Source of the DNA: Ulva prolifera
Taxonomy: Eukaryota > Chlorophyta > Ulvophyceae > Ulvales > Ulvaceae
DNA length: 64,000 nucleotides
Direction of reading: 5' to 3'
Assembly (NCBI GenBank): GCA_023078555.1
Contig: CM041197.1
Location: 5,105,810-5,169,809 of the forward strand
This document shows positions 11,970-23,700 of the stretch, piece after piece. Each line of letters opens with the position of its first letter. Positions within the stretch are counted from its first letter, which is position 1. Made by a program: the position numbers and the translations under genes. Under the pieces are notes generated by a model. That model was not told the origin of the DNA. It did not search any database and worked only from the letters and a program-made list of their open reading frames with translations.

Positions 11970-12472
11970 TAGAAACCAGGCTGGCCTTGGCGAGCTCCAC
12001 AGGACGTCACAGCATCGACACTGTGCACGCGGGCATCCTGTAGACACTTCAGCCGTGCTGGGCACATGCATTGCTCGCATGCGGAATGGTTGGTGGCCCA
12101 CCAACCATTCCGCGATGGCGCTGACTGGGCTCATGCATTGCTCGCATGCGGAATGGTTGGTGGGCCACCAACCATTCCACGATGGCGCTGACTGGGCTCA
12201 TGCATTGCTCGCATGCGGAATGGTTGGTGGCCCACCAACCATTCCGCGATGGCGCTGACTGGGCTCATGCATTGCTCGCATGCGGAATGGTTGGTGGGCC
12301 ACCAACCATTCCACGATGGCGCTGACTGGGCTCATGCATTGCCCGCATGCGGATTGGTTGGTGGGCCACCAACCATTCCACGATGGCGCTGCCTGGGCTC
12401 ATGCATTGCTCGCATGCGGAATGGTTGGTGGCCCACCAACCATTCCACGATGGCGCTGATTGGGCTCACGCT
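11966..12472 (-). repeat. Right inverted repeat with 67-bp unit array (6 units)
   Basis: Mirror of 3994-4296: a unique part of about 105 bp (11966-12070), then six 67-bp units (TTGCTCGCAT or its variant at 12071, 12138, 12205, 12272, 12339 and 12406). Each unit contains a perfect palindrome with 14-nt arms, GGAATGGTTGGTGG, around a one-base centre. Unit number differs from the left side (6 versus 3), so the array expands or contracts independently of the unique part. Confidence 0.92.
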
Positions 12473-14219
12473 TATCGATGAGGGCTCGTTTATCGATAAG
12501 GGCTCACGCTTGTAGATCGGCGTGTCCGCGTCGCTTGTGCGCATCGCATCTACAGCTTAAAGTACACAATTCATTCCAAACTCCACTGCTATAGGTGCAC
12601 TGCGTTATCCATGAACATTCCCACGCTTAGACTGCCGGTCCAACCTGTGCGCGACAGGCTCAGCATGCCATGGCTTCCCACTGGTTCTCACCTGCGCGGG
12701 CGGCCTGTTCCTCGCCGTGGAAGAGCCCGCAGTCCTGTCAGCAGGAAAGCATAGGACATTCCGCGGCCACCAAGGAAGCCATCGGACATTCCGCGGCCAC
12801 CAAGGAAGCCATAGGACATTCCGCCACCATCGTTCCTTGTGAAGCATACGCACGCGGGCGGAAGGTCAACAGCCTCGTAGGAACGTTCCTCTGTCAGCGG
12901 AACGCCTTCGGTTCCGCCCCGGAATGTCACCATTCTCCTAGTGGTACTAGTGCCCTCCCTGGCTGTGATTCCGGGGGTGATCATGAAGCGCCCAGGGATA
13001 CTTCTTTTATTTCCTGTGCCATCATGGCATGACTGATGTAACCTTTGCAGACCATGAATTGAGCACCATGCCTGTTGTGGACTTGCCGACGAGCAGCTGC
13101 TTGCATTCGGCCCCCTCCTATCATTGCCATGCTCGCCCAGTTGATGTTATAATACAGCATTGCATGCATGCACCACCGAAGGGGCCACGTAGGAGCAAAG
13201 TACACCAGGCCACATCACAACCGTCACCCACTGTGGTGGCAACACAGAACAGCTTCACTGCACCTCAGCCGCTCAACACCACCACTAAGCAGCAACGCCG
13301 CATGGTGTAGCCCCCGATGCAGGAATCCATATGCATGGGGTACACATATGCCTGCAGTGTCAACACCGCTACTAGTAGCAGTTGGCCCCTGCCACAGTGT
13401 GTGCAATTGATACCGAGGATGCATGCCACTTAAGCTTGCGAAGGCACGCCTGCACCCTAGCCAGCTGGGCCTCCCGCGGTACCAGTGGGCGCGATCGGTG
13501 GGCTAGGACGCACTGCATGCCGCCGCTGCAGCTGAAGACACACTGACCTGGGCTTGGCGTATTCACCAGGAGTTCTCCTGGCAGTGATCGGTAACCCGGT
13601 CTCCACGCCGTTTCCTGCCTGCCATCCAGCGTGTCGACGCTGATGCCCTGAGGTGGAGCGCGGCCGCGTGGTCCGCGCACGCCCGCCACACCTCACCTCA
13701 CGCTGGGCCTCCACGCTGGGACAAAGTATTGCGTTCCACAGCCAACAGTCTGAAAGCAAGGCTGCTCCAAACTGCAGAGTTACAAAAGTACCGAGTGTGA
13801 TATATACTGGGACAGGGCAGACACCACAAAAGGCTGTACATGTACAAGAGAGTGGACGGGAGAGGACAAACACCACCAAAGAAGCTCATCCGAACCACTG
13901 GCAGCACCCACATCTCACACAGTCACACTACAACTGCACCCACATCTCAGTCCGGCAGGATCGCGTCCTCCAGGCACGCATCAGGCCCTCCAAATTGCAT
14001 TTCACGGACAATGCTGGTGCTGTTGTAGACATCAGGCTCGTCGCGACGTCCTCTATTTGTCGCTTTCACCAGTGGTCGGCGCTGCTAGACGTGCACGAAG
14101 CCCAACTGCAAAACAACCGGGAGCTTTACAACTGCAAAACAACCGGTAGCCAGTCGCAGCGGGCGGGCCCCTGCGGACAGGCCGGACTCCTTTCGGCCGC
14201 ATCGGCCCCGCCGGTGCAG
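12473..14219. other. No gene recognised; small repeats and a dispersed-repeat copy
   Basis: Just outside the right inverted repeat, a short motif GCTCACGCTT flanks ATCGATGAGG/ATCGATAAGG. At about 12749-12832 there is a 33-bp tandem repeat (about 2.5 copies of GGACATTCCGCGGCCACCAA). At 13845-13975 lies a copy of a dispersed repeat shared with 34.9, 35.3 and 36.4 kb. A long open frame through 13653-14909 has no coding character overall. Confidence 0.5.
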
Positions 14220-14440
14220 CGTGCCAACGCGGCCCCACGGCTGCGCATGCATCAGCATGTCCCTCCAGCTGCCCGGCGGGGGTGGGCCGAGTCGTGCACA
14301 AGGGTGTGGGAGCTGGTGGCCGACGCGTGCACGCACGCGCGTGGCGACGGTGCGCGAGAGGAGGTTGTTGCCGCTTTCAAGGAGCTTTTGTATATGCGCC
14401 TGCACATGCGCCTTCTCGCATACAGCAGCCACTACAAGAA
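14220..14440 (+). pseudogene. Possible N-terminal scrap of a non-LTR retroelement
   Basis: The translation around AESCTRVWELVADACTHA and GAREEVVAAFKELL reads like the N-terminal helical region seen in protist non-LTR polyproteins of the type at 29-31 kb. The similarity is judged by eye and the segment is short, so this is a weak call. It is surrounded by sequence dense in GTGTACAT/GTGCAC words, as is 28.54-28.86 kb upstream of the larger retroelement. Confidence 0.25.
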
Positions 14441-15988
14441 TGGTAGGCATGCGGCAGTGTACATGCCGGACACACGTTTGCCCCGCTGCCGCATTCGGGG
14501 ACATTACACGCACATTGCAGGCACATTCCAGGGCTGGCTGGAATGTGTTAGTGAAATGTATGCGGGATGTGTCACCGAAGTGTTCTCGCGGTGTACACCT
14601 GCAGCGCACCTCAATGCACGGAATGTGCACGCCGCGACCGCGCTTGGACGCTCCGACGAACAGCACATCATCTGCCGGCAGCATGTCCTCGTCGTGCACA
14701 CCGTGCCTCCTCAGCCACCACCGGTCGAGTGGCAATTGAACGCGCATCCACACTCCTTCGGCGTGTACATGCCGGATGCACAGCTCCAACACATTTTGTG
14801 CCCCACGCCACGACTGTTGTGCGCATCTTCAGCACGTGCACACGCCGTGAGTAATGTACACGATAGCTCTCGACATGTCCATTGCTCTTTGCGATGTATT
14901 TTCGGGTGAAGCGCAGCAGCGCAGGGGTTTTGTACTCCTCTAGCTTGGACCGTTTCAGTGCTGGAGCTCTGTGTTGAGCTCGTCGAGTCCCACGGCTGGA
15001 GTATGAACACAGTTATAACGCAAGCTCAGCTTTGGTACCTTCAGTAAAATCCATGTGCTTGAAAATGTATGGCGTTGTGAAAAGCCTGCGCTTGTCCTTC
15101 TGAATTTGCGCACAGCAGACCGACGTAGCTAGTAGCGAAAGAGACGCTGGCAGTAAATCCATTGCACGTGCTTGTGGTGATTCACCTCTCATGATCAAGT
15201 GGGTTATTCTGACGTTGGCTGCGATCCTCGAGGAGCTCGGTAGAGGTATCGCCCTCTATTGCCTGTAGCAGCTACATTTTGCAGCCGCTACATCCTGCAG
15301 CAGTCATCGCCTTTGTAGTGGCATTACACCTCTAGCTATAGCCTGTAGCTGAGGGCCATGTGGATCATGCTGTGAATTTGCCATATGGATTTCCATCTCT
15401 ACAGTGTGCTGCATCAGTGTGTCCCCTTGGCCTCGCCACACGACAAATCGCAATGCCTGTGCAGGTGAAGAGTTTCGCTGCCAGTGGCATGCCGGGTGCC
15501 AATACCACTCTTATAGGATAGAGTTATGTTCCCATAGTCAGTCGGTGTCTGCTTGCAAATTCATGTGATTGTATCTAGATCACTGGTAAAAAGAATATGT
15601 GTTGGACGTCTGTAATAATGCAATGAGTGTGACAACATGCCAGAAAATTATGCCGGAGTTGGAGAACATGTACAGCGCCCTCAATTGCAGTAGCAACACT
15701 GTTCACATCGGTATGACAATGAATGGGGAAGAGTGAAAGCAATTCTTGCCGATTGTGTAGAACACCATTGCGCAAAGACACAGAATGCGTTCTCGTGGTA
15801 GGATCTGTAGCGGAACACACTCGCTTACCTCCACAATTTTGTGACAAACCGGCTAAGGTGACCGACGATTCCACAAGACCATAAACAATTTGCAATACGG
15901 GCTCCATGGCATTCATAGTTAGTGACATTAGTAACGCGCGCAATGCTGCATTGTACTTGGGGTCATTGCATATGCTGATCTTACAAGA
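14441..15988. other. No gene recognised
   Basis: 14441-14900 is rich in GTGTACA- and GTGCAC-type words. After 15000 the sequence becomes more AT-rich. A minus-strand frame at 15575-16045 overlaps the 3' exon of the next gene but begins beyond a good GTAAGA donor, so I treat it as intron or 3' sequence. The 17-mer GTGGATCATGCTGTGAA near 15359 recurs near 28423. Confidence 0.4.
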
Positions 15989-17019
15989 GAGTGGTTGTCC
16001 TTGACCTGGTTTGATGTACTTTTGTAGACGCACAGTTATCATCAACTCCGCTCTTGTTATACTCAGAGGTCTTACGATCTACCCTAGGCTTACTGCCACT
16101 TTGCTTCTTGCCACATGTCTTACTGGGTTTCAAGAACCCGTTCACACTCCTCGCTGCCTGCGCATTGGGATTCTGCTGCACCGCTTTGTGGAGTGCCGAC
16201 ACCGATCGCACGTTGGCATAAAATGCCATGCCTACCCGCACTGCATCAGAGTCAACAAACTCTGCCCCACCTGTCGTGCCATGCCGGACGACTCCGGTTT
16301 GCAACCACACATAGCGTTGTGGCGTAATAGCAAGACTGATCCCCACCCCACTCATCCAAAAAAACCCGCCCAACACACTTTTGGGGTAGCCGAGGCAAGG
16401 GCCTGTTTGTAGCCACATGATGAGCCCCCCTTCAGGGCGGTCATACAAGTCCAGGTGTTGCTTCACGGATCTCACCTGACTCTCGTCCGTCAAAATGGTC
16501 ATCGCCCGCGAAGGGTACGCGCCGAGACATGGCGAATTCAGCTCGGTCGCTGTCCACTCAATACTGACATCGGTAGCGATGGCAAGCGCCCCGCAAACAA
16601 TTGGTATTAAAGCGAGCCATGACGCCCCTGGTGTTTTGTTAAAATTAAGGACACCGATGTTCCACACTCCCGCCTGCACAGCGCGAATTGGTAGGAACAC
16701 AACGTTGTGTTCCACAACCACCGCAAATGGTAACTGCCAACATGATTTGTACAAATGAATAATTTTGCCAATGATATGGCTAGGCGCTTGTTATATACGT
16801 CAACAATAAGCGCGAGCGTACCAATAGAGCCGCGACAGTCACCGGATCGATGTCATCAGCACGTGCTACGTTGGGTATGCTCGCTTGACGGCCTTTGCCT
16901 CCACCCATCGGGTTATTCAACCCCCCTCCCACCATCTTACCAGGGCCACGCGTTTTTTGTCCTGCTCCTGAGACTCCTTTTGGACATGCCCGTTCGATCT
17001 TGATGAGTTTTTTTGCCAT
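15989..17019 (-). CDS. Spliced gene of unknown function, basic Gly-rich N-terminus
   Basis: Exon 1 is 17019-16822 (66 codons, MAKKLIKIERACPKGV, then a Gly/Lys/Arg-rich arm with GKMVGGGLNNPMGGGKGR). Exon 2 starts at 16733. The 88-nt intron is GTACGC...GGCAG and phase 0 on both sides. Exon 2 is hydrophobic and beta-rich (VVFLPIRAVQAGVWNIG, SLAITPQRYVWLQTG), ending in a Lys/Ser-rich tail; a GTAAGA donor near 15988 may lead to a further exon I could not place, otherwise the frame stops at 15981. No family recognised. The layout of a basic disordered arm and a beta-rich body resembles small viral or transposon coat-like proteins, but that is only a shape argument. Composition is more AT-rich than its neighbours, which could mean a separate origin. 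Confidence 0.45.
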
Positions 17020-17225
17020 CTACACATGTGTACACAATTGTCTATTGCTGTAGACAACGCAATGTAGTATGTTGACAGATCAATTGCTTTGTGCATACGG
17101 TGCGTTGTCGTGTGCTCCTTAACCGGTGACTACGGCTACATTGATGCACTACAACATTGCTAATCAATGCGCAAACTCATTAGAACACTGATTGCACGAA
17201 ACACCAAAGTGCAAAAAGGACATAA

Positions 17226-17870
17226 TCATACCTCGGGGCGAAGATACATCGGTGAGCTTGGAGTTGCACCCACCACTGCTAATATGTCATGGAGTTGGGG
17301 GTCATCCACTGCTCTAAGGATGTAGGTGGTCCGCTTATCATCTGGCACTTCCCATGCCCCGTCGCTGTCCGTGTCGTGGTGTCCGTGACTCATACCATCA
17401 TGTTGGACTACAGGTGTCACGAAAATCACCACGAAGTCTCGTACAGGCAACTGCACCAGACTGTGTCCCGCCAGCTGGTCGTGGAATGCTTGGATTCTAC
17501 CCACAGTGCTCACGTGTAGCGGGCTCATGTGACGTACATGATACCGTACGCATGGCCCGATGTTGTGAACATCACAATGAGCACGCGCACTAGCCAACTC
17601 GTGGAGGGTGCTCACTTCTAGCACCCCACTACTGCAGCTGCCACTAGTCTCACTACTACAGCTCGACCACCCCGCCCGGTACACACCATTGCCACCGTGT
17701 ACCAACGGTGCCGGTGGATCGTCCACAACAATCGGTGCTTGTTCCTCACCTGGCACGGGACTTGAGCCACCACCGGCTGCACTCACCACAGGCACGAGCG
17801 GGGGCTCTTTGCCACTGTGCAAAGTAAAATGCTTCTGGAAATAGCCGCTGGCTTCAAAAGTTTTTGACAT
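17226..17870 (-). CDS. Hypothetical protein, about 214 aa
   Basis: Open frame starting at ATG 17870 (MSKTFEASGYFQKHF); the frame is open upstream to 18113 without better starts. It has a Pro/Gly/Ser-rich middle (AAGGGSSPVPGEEQAP) and a C-terminal part with hydrophobic strands (VRDFVVIFVTPVVQHDG) and His/Asp-rich MSHGHHDTDSDGAWEV. No family recognised. It lies on the same strand about 200 bp upstream of the gene at 15989-17019, and the two may belong to one mobile or viral-derived unit. Confidence 0.4.
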   Translation of the reverse strand: MSKTFEASGYFQKHFTLHSGKEPPLVPVVSAAGGGSSPVPGEEQAPIVVDDPPAPLVHGGNGVYRAGWSSCSSETSGSCSSGVLEVSTLHELASARAHCDVHNIGPCVRYHVRHMSPLHVSTVGRIQAFHDQLAGHSLVQLPVRDFVVIFVTPVVQHDGMSHGHHDTDSDGAWEVPDDKRTTYILRAVDDPQLHDILAVVGATPSSPMYLRPEV

Positions 17871-18170
17871 ACTATGCCTACAATTGACAAAGTGCCTACT
17901 AACGTGCTGCCGGCGTAAGGCCTGGAGGCGCATGTGCCCCGCCCTTGTGGGCACAGCCCACCCGAACCCCCCCGGGCCCGCCCACGGCAACTCGACCGGG
18001 AAGTATGGCGAGTCAACGTCGCCCAGCACTCTTTTGTACCCATTATCCCGTTGGCAAGTGGTTCCTAAGTGGGCCAGGCATACCCTTTTTGATCTACACG
18101 ACGCCTTGCCCATCTGTACTGCCCCACGCTGTGTTCAAGCTTGTGACTGTGCTGGGCCTACCGGAGCTGG

Positions 18171-18600
18171 CGCTGTGACACCAGTGTCCGAAAAAAATGT
18201 GGATCTGTCCGGGATCAATTCACGAATTTACGTTCTTAATGATAGTCCTCGGCAATACTGTATCTACCAATACCCGGACAGCGATATGTTATCCGTCGAC
18301 CGGCTGGGCTGGCACGATCTGGCGCTGACACCAGTGTCCGAAAAAAATGTGGATCTGTCCGGGATCAATTCACGAATTTACGTTCTTAATTATAGTCCTC
18401 GGCAATAATCTATCTTCCAATACCCGGACAGCGATATTTTATCCGTCGACCGGCTGGGCTGGCACGATCTGGCGCTGACACCAGTGTCCGAAAAAAAAGT
18501 GGAGCTGTCCGGAATCAATTAAAGATTTTACGTTATCAATTACAGTCCTTGACAACAATCTATCTTCCAATACCCGGACAGCGATATATTTTCAGTTTCC
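18171..18600 (+). repeat. 150-bp tandem repeat, 3 copies
   Basis: CCAGTGTCCG followed by A/T-rich sequence recurs at 18181, 18331 and 18481, exactly 150 bp apart. Copies 1 and 2 are nearly identical, copy 3 is more diverged and the last is incomplete. It sits directly upstream of the minus-strand gene at 17226-17870. Confidence 0.9.
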
Positions 18601-19095
18601 CATCGCGCTCCTCGAGCACTTCGAGAAAGTGTCTAGCAGCACAGTGCAACTCGCGGTGGTCGCCACGCTCAAGGTAGAAGTGCGCGCGAGATTCGACGTC
18701 TTTCATCTTTAAAGCTGACGCAATCCTGTATTAATATTGCCGAGTGCGTGTGGCATCTCGTTGTTGTCCCTGTGTTGCAGCTGTCTTATTGTCTCCAGCT
18801 TCTTGCTGCTGTGCTTCGTGGGCTTCCTCTACGGACCGTATTCGTGCCCAGGCGCCTGGTGTCACCGCCATACACCCAGTGTGCGTGTCGTTGCAAAACT
18901 CGGTGGGCTCACGCGGCTGCCATTCGTGTTGTGGTGCGGGCCTGACCGGTTAGACGAAGTACACTGCAGGGGGGCATTCAAAACGGGGGCCACCAGGGCA
19001 CGGGCGAAAATCCACAGGTAAGTGTGCTTAATCCCGGTTGTATAAAGAACATTCTGTGGATAGCATGGTGCTTCTGTACGTGCTGCTCCAAGACA
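18601..19095. other. Spacer between two tandem arrays
   Basis: About 500 bp with no supported gene. It separates the 150-bp and 344-bp arrays. Confidence 0.4.
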
Positions 19096-20680
19096 GCCCT
19101 CTTGCTGCACGACCCGGGACTCAAGCACAGATGCATCACACATCGAATGTGTACATAAATGGGCTGTTTCTGGGCCGCCAAAAAAAAAATCATGTCTGCT
19201 CTCCCGGGAAGGCTGCAGCCTCCCATTATGTAGTCCAGACACAAGCTGCCAGAGCTGATGTCTGCAAATGCATCGAGCCGTGAACCTTGGCTGAGAATGC
19301 AGTGGATATGTTTGTCAGTCGAGTGGTGAAAGAGTCAATATGATAGCTTGAGAGTCCTGTCAGGATTGCACTGTTGCACGAGTGTGCGTGTTTGGCAAAA
19401 TGCTGGCACAATCCACAACTGTAGCAGTCTCTCACGAGCAGCCCTCTTGCTGCACGACCCGGGACTCAAGCACAGATGCATCACACATCGAATAGGTATA
19501 AGAATGGGCGGTTTGTGGGCCACCAAAAAATTTTGATGTCTGCTCTCCCGGGAGGGCTGCAGCCTCCCATTATTTAGTCCAGACACAAGCTGCCAGAGCT
19601 GATGTCTGCAAATGCATCGAGCCGTGAACCTTGGCTGAGAATGTAGTGGATATGTTTGTCAGTCGAGTGGTAAAAGAATTAATATGATAGCTTGAGAGTC
19701 CTGTCAGGATTGCACTGTTGCACGAGTGTGCGTGTTTGGCAAAATGCTGGCACAATCCACAACTGTAGCAGTCTCTCACGAGCAGCCCTCTTGCTGCACG
19801 ACCCGGGACTCAAGCACAGATGCATCACACATCGAATAGGTATAAGAATGGGCGGTTTGTGGGCCACCAAAAAATTTTGATGTCTGCTCTCCCGGGAGGG
19901 CTGCAGCCTCCCATTATTTAGTCCAGACACAAGCTGCCAGAGCTGATGTCTGCAAATGCATCGAGCCGTGAACCTTGGCTGAGAATGCAGTGGATATGTT
20001 TGTCAGTCGAGTGGTGAAAGAGTCAATATGATAGCTTGAGAGTCCTGTCAGGATTGCACTGTTGCACGAGTGTGCGTGTTTGGCAAAATGCTGGCACAAT
20101 CCACAACTGTAGCAGTCTCTCACGAGCAGCCCTCTTGCTGCACGACCCGGGACTCAAGCACAGATGCATCACATATCGAATAGGTATAAGAATGGGCGGT
20201 TTGTGGGCCACCAAAAAATTTTGATGTCTGCTCTCCCGGGAGGGCTGCAGCCTCCCATTATTTAGTCCAGACACAAGCTGCCAGAGCTGATGTCTGCAAA
20301 TGCATCGAGCCGTGAACCTTGGCTGAGAATGCAGTGGATATGTTTGTCAGTCGAGTGGTAAAAGAATTAATATGATAGCTTGAGAGTCCTGTCAGGATTG
20401 CACTGTTGCACGAGTGTGCGTGTTTGGCAAAATGCTGGCACAATCCACAACTGTAGCAGTCTCTCCCGAGCAGCCCTCTTGCTGCACGACCCGGGACTCA
20501 AGCACAGATGCATCACATATCGAATAGGTATAAGAATGGGCGGTTTGTGGGCCACCAAAAAATTTTGATGTCTGCTCTCCCGGGAGGGCTGCAGCCTCCC
20601 ATTATTTAGTCCAGACACAAGCTGCCAGAGCTGATGTCTGCAAATGCATCGAGCCGTGAACCTTGGCTGAGAATACAGTG
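19096..20680 (+). repeat. 344-bp satellite-like tandem array, about 4.6 copies
   Basis: GCCCTCTTGCTGCACGACCC recurs at 19096, 19441, 19785, 20129 and 20473. The first copy is more diverged (345 bp spacing and a longer A run), the next three are almost identical, and the last is cut at about 20680. The array ends about 60 bp from the stop of transposase copy B. Small open frames in each unit are repeats of one another and are not treated as genes. Confidence 0.93.
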
Positions 20681-20742
20681 GGTGTGAAAAACTGGACTGT
20701 TGGTGTCAGCCCCTGAACAAGTGTAAATTTCTGCTTCATACA

Positions 20743-23700
20743 CTACCGTTTTACACCGGCATACCTACCAGACAATTTTGAAGACACACAGAAATACCGG
20801 GTGTCGTCCCTCTCACGGGTCGGGACCACCTGTGAGTCTATTGTTCTCAAATCCAACACAAACACGCCCTCGAACGTGCTGCCGGCTCGGGAGGGGTCCA
20901 ACCTGGCCACTTTCACAAATTCATGCAGTCTGCCTATTTCCGGGTCTGCAGCCCTGACCCCCGGACCGTGCTGGTCCTCACTACTGTACAAATTGGCCAC
21001 CCCCAGCCTCAAATCAGATGGATGGTGACGATCACTTCCCGCCCGTGTTGCTCCCTCGGGCAGCATGTTGCATGTAAACGCAGCATGCACAAAATACAAA
21101 AATTGACCCACGTAAACCTTCCTCTCCTTGCGGCCATCTGCATGCTCCACGGAATACTGAATGAGGAACCATTGATTGTTCTTCCGTCGTTGTGAGTTGC
21201 ACTGTACACTGCTCACAGTGTCCCCGGTGGTGAGGTCTGCCCGTGTGAATTTTTGAAGCACCACCTTCACCCCTTCCTTGCCGGCCCCAAGGGGACCCTG
21301 AAGCCCAAGTTCATGCAAAATAAGCCCTGGCCGCTGGTCCTCCGCATTGTCTTTGAACACGGGCCACCCGTCTACCAGGAGGGTTGTGTCCTCGAACAGA
21401 AGTTGTGGCAGACCTTGCAGTACAATGTCTTCGTCTGTGGCACTCATTGGAGGGATGTGCAGCACCTGCGCCTTTTCGGCGTCTTCAGCCTTCTTTGGTG
21501 CACCTAGCAGCAATGCCTGCCCCGGGAGGGGTTCATCACGAGATAGCAGGCGGCGCTTCTTTACGGCCCGCAATGCCTCGTACAAGGACACACAGTGACA
21601 ACCATCTGGGGACAACTTGACCCGGCGGCACGCCAGCGTCAGTAGCCAGTCATGCACAAACAACAACTCGGGGTAGGCGGTGCTGCGGTACTTCACCATC
21701 CTCTTCACAAGTTGGACCATGCGCTCCACCCAGAACTCGGTCCAGGTGTATCCTGGTCCGCAAGCCCTCACCTGATCCGCCAAGTGCATGGCAGCCAGGT
21801 GCAGCTTGAAGGTGGTTATGTACTTACCACCGAAAATCTGCACGCATATGCAGACTTGTAATGCCAGCTGCATGATGGCACATTCGTGGTCACAATGACT
21901 TGTATGTGTGAATTTGAACATCCCTAACGTGTGTTCAAGGATGACAAGCACCTGTTCAGCAAGTCTCCCATATTCCAGAAGATCTTTTTGAGCCTGTACT
22001 AGGCGCTCTTCAGTGTGTTGACCAGCATGCCACTTCATGAAGTAAAGCACAGATGACCGTAGTAGTGACCACTGCTCGTCAAATACCTTTTTCAGGTGGA
22101 GGTGCTCCCGTTTCCATGGTAGATCGTTCAGTAGGAACATAGAAAATGTCTCGGTGAAAGCAAGCCACTCTTCCATCATCCAGAGGCCTCGGTACCTGCA
22201 ACACGAGGCAGCCACATTAGTTGTGTAGGGCTAATCCCACCAGGCACAATTTTTTATGCAAGCACGGCCACGAAGGTGGTCACACACCGAATTAGATCAG
22301 TGTATGGCTTCCCGAAAAGCTCGGTAGTAAGAATGTCTTCTCCTTTCTTGGTGAGATGCGTCCGGATGTAGGTAGGGAGGACGCACCCCTTTCCAGACAC
22401 TTTCCCCAGCCACATCCTCCAGAAGTCCTTCAGGATGCCAAGCAAGAAGAGGTGTGCGATGCCGTACCGAAAGAAGTGACATGGGCTGCAAGCACATCCG
22501 GATCCAGTCAGTGAGATAGCGCAGCTGCTGGAACCTGCTTCCGGTTGGCAGCACACAGGAACATCAGATGGAGGGACTCACTTCACGTACGACAGCGTCT
22601 GGAACATGGGCTCTCCCCGAGCACCCAGATCCTTCTGCTGCTGATTGACCCATTCAGTGCGCTGGTTTTGGTCCATATCCTCCACTGCTTTGAGTGTTGG
22701 ATGCAACACCTGGTCCTGGAGGAGTTTGGCCTTCTTGCCTCGTAAGAGGATCTCGGTAGCGCTGTACTTCAGCACATTGTCTGACAGCCACGTATCTGAT
22801 CCCACAGCGATGGGATCTGTGAAGGCTGTCCTGGTGAGGAAGCGCCCATCATCCTTCTGTAGGTAGCCAAGTGGCATGCGGGGTTTTTCCCCTGAGCGGT
22901 CTACACCTATCTGCTCTAGAGGGTGCATAGTTTGGCCCGCGAAGGCTGCACAGCTGCCAGCAGCGGCATAACACGGCACTCTTTGTGTTACATCTGCATC
23001 AAACCCCATCCACCTGCATATGCAGGCACTCCGGTTTGGATGGTGCACTTGGCAAGACATACACGTCGTGGAGCAGCACATGTGGGAAGTTAACTGGCAA
23101 TTGTTGGATGCATGGCCATGCATGGCCATGGCCACAAGAACACACCGGACTGTGTTGGCTTCGTGGTTGTGCGCCCCTGAAAATGCACACGCAAAGCAAG
23201 CATTTCCGGCCGTATGATGTAAACCTCCTGTTAATTTCGTCATGAACGGGATGTCTCCTTCTGCTGATACCAATACAGGCCAGACCTTCAGCAGCCTTGG
23301 ACCACCCACATTAACCCAGAGCGGAGTGGACCCTGGGCGGCCTGCAGCTGTCGCGATCTCAGCCGTGAGTTCCATCCTGTCCGGAGGCCCCGGTGCTGTG
23401 CAGGGACTTGGTGTGGTGTGGATGGCAGTATTGCTAAGGTCACACCTGGGTCATGCTTCTCAAAAAACTCCAAGATAGGGCCCATGACATCGTGGTAGGA
23501 CCCCGGCTCGGTAGGGCCTTGCACGACGCTCACAGGAGACCATGTGATATTCTTGGCTTGCAACCCTTCTGGTGCATCTGTCAACTTCAGTCCACAGGCC
23601 AGCGTACCGTACACCTTGTTGGTGTAGATCTGGACGCCATCACCCCCTGCATGTGCAGCATTGATCGGATAGTGCTGCAGCTGCCTGTATATAGCTAGTC

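Larger units (their letters stand above)
3994..12472. mobile_element. 8.5 kb TIR element with Ulp1 protease and repeat-protein gene
   Basis: The segment is bounded by the inverted repeats at 3994-4296 and 11966-12472 and holds two convergent genes, 4476-8837 (+) and 9343-11969 (-), both reading inward. No recognisable DDE core lies inside; the nearest transposase is copy A, which stops just outside the left repeat. Ulp1-type proteases are known passengers of CACTA, Mutator-like and KDZ transposons, so a large DNA transposon is the natural reading. No clean target-site duplication was found: outside the arrays the flanks are ACCATGCGGAATGCA on the left and CGCTTATCGATGAGG on the right. Either this is a self-contained non-autonomous unit, or the arrays are internal parts of a longer element that also includes copy A. 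Confidence 0.65.

Noticed and set aside
13653-14909. 418-codon plus-strand open frame
   Set aside because: It runs through a dispersed repeat and low-information sequence with no consistent coding character; only a short inner segment resembles a retroelement.
15575-16045. 156-codon minus-strand frame overlapping the 3' end of the spliced unknown gene
   Set aside because: It starts inside the previous exon and spans a good GTAAGA donor; most likely intron or 3' sequence.
19335-20618. Repeated 62-83 codon frames in each 344-bp unit
   Set aside because: Same frame copied with the unit on both strands; no start context, motif or splice support.
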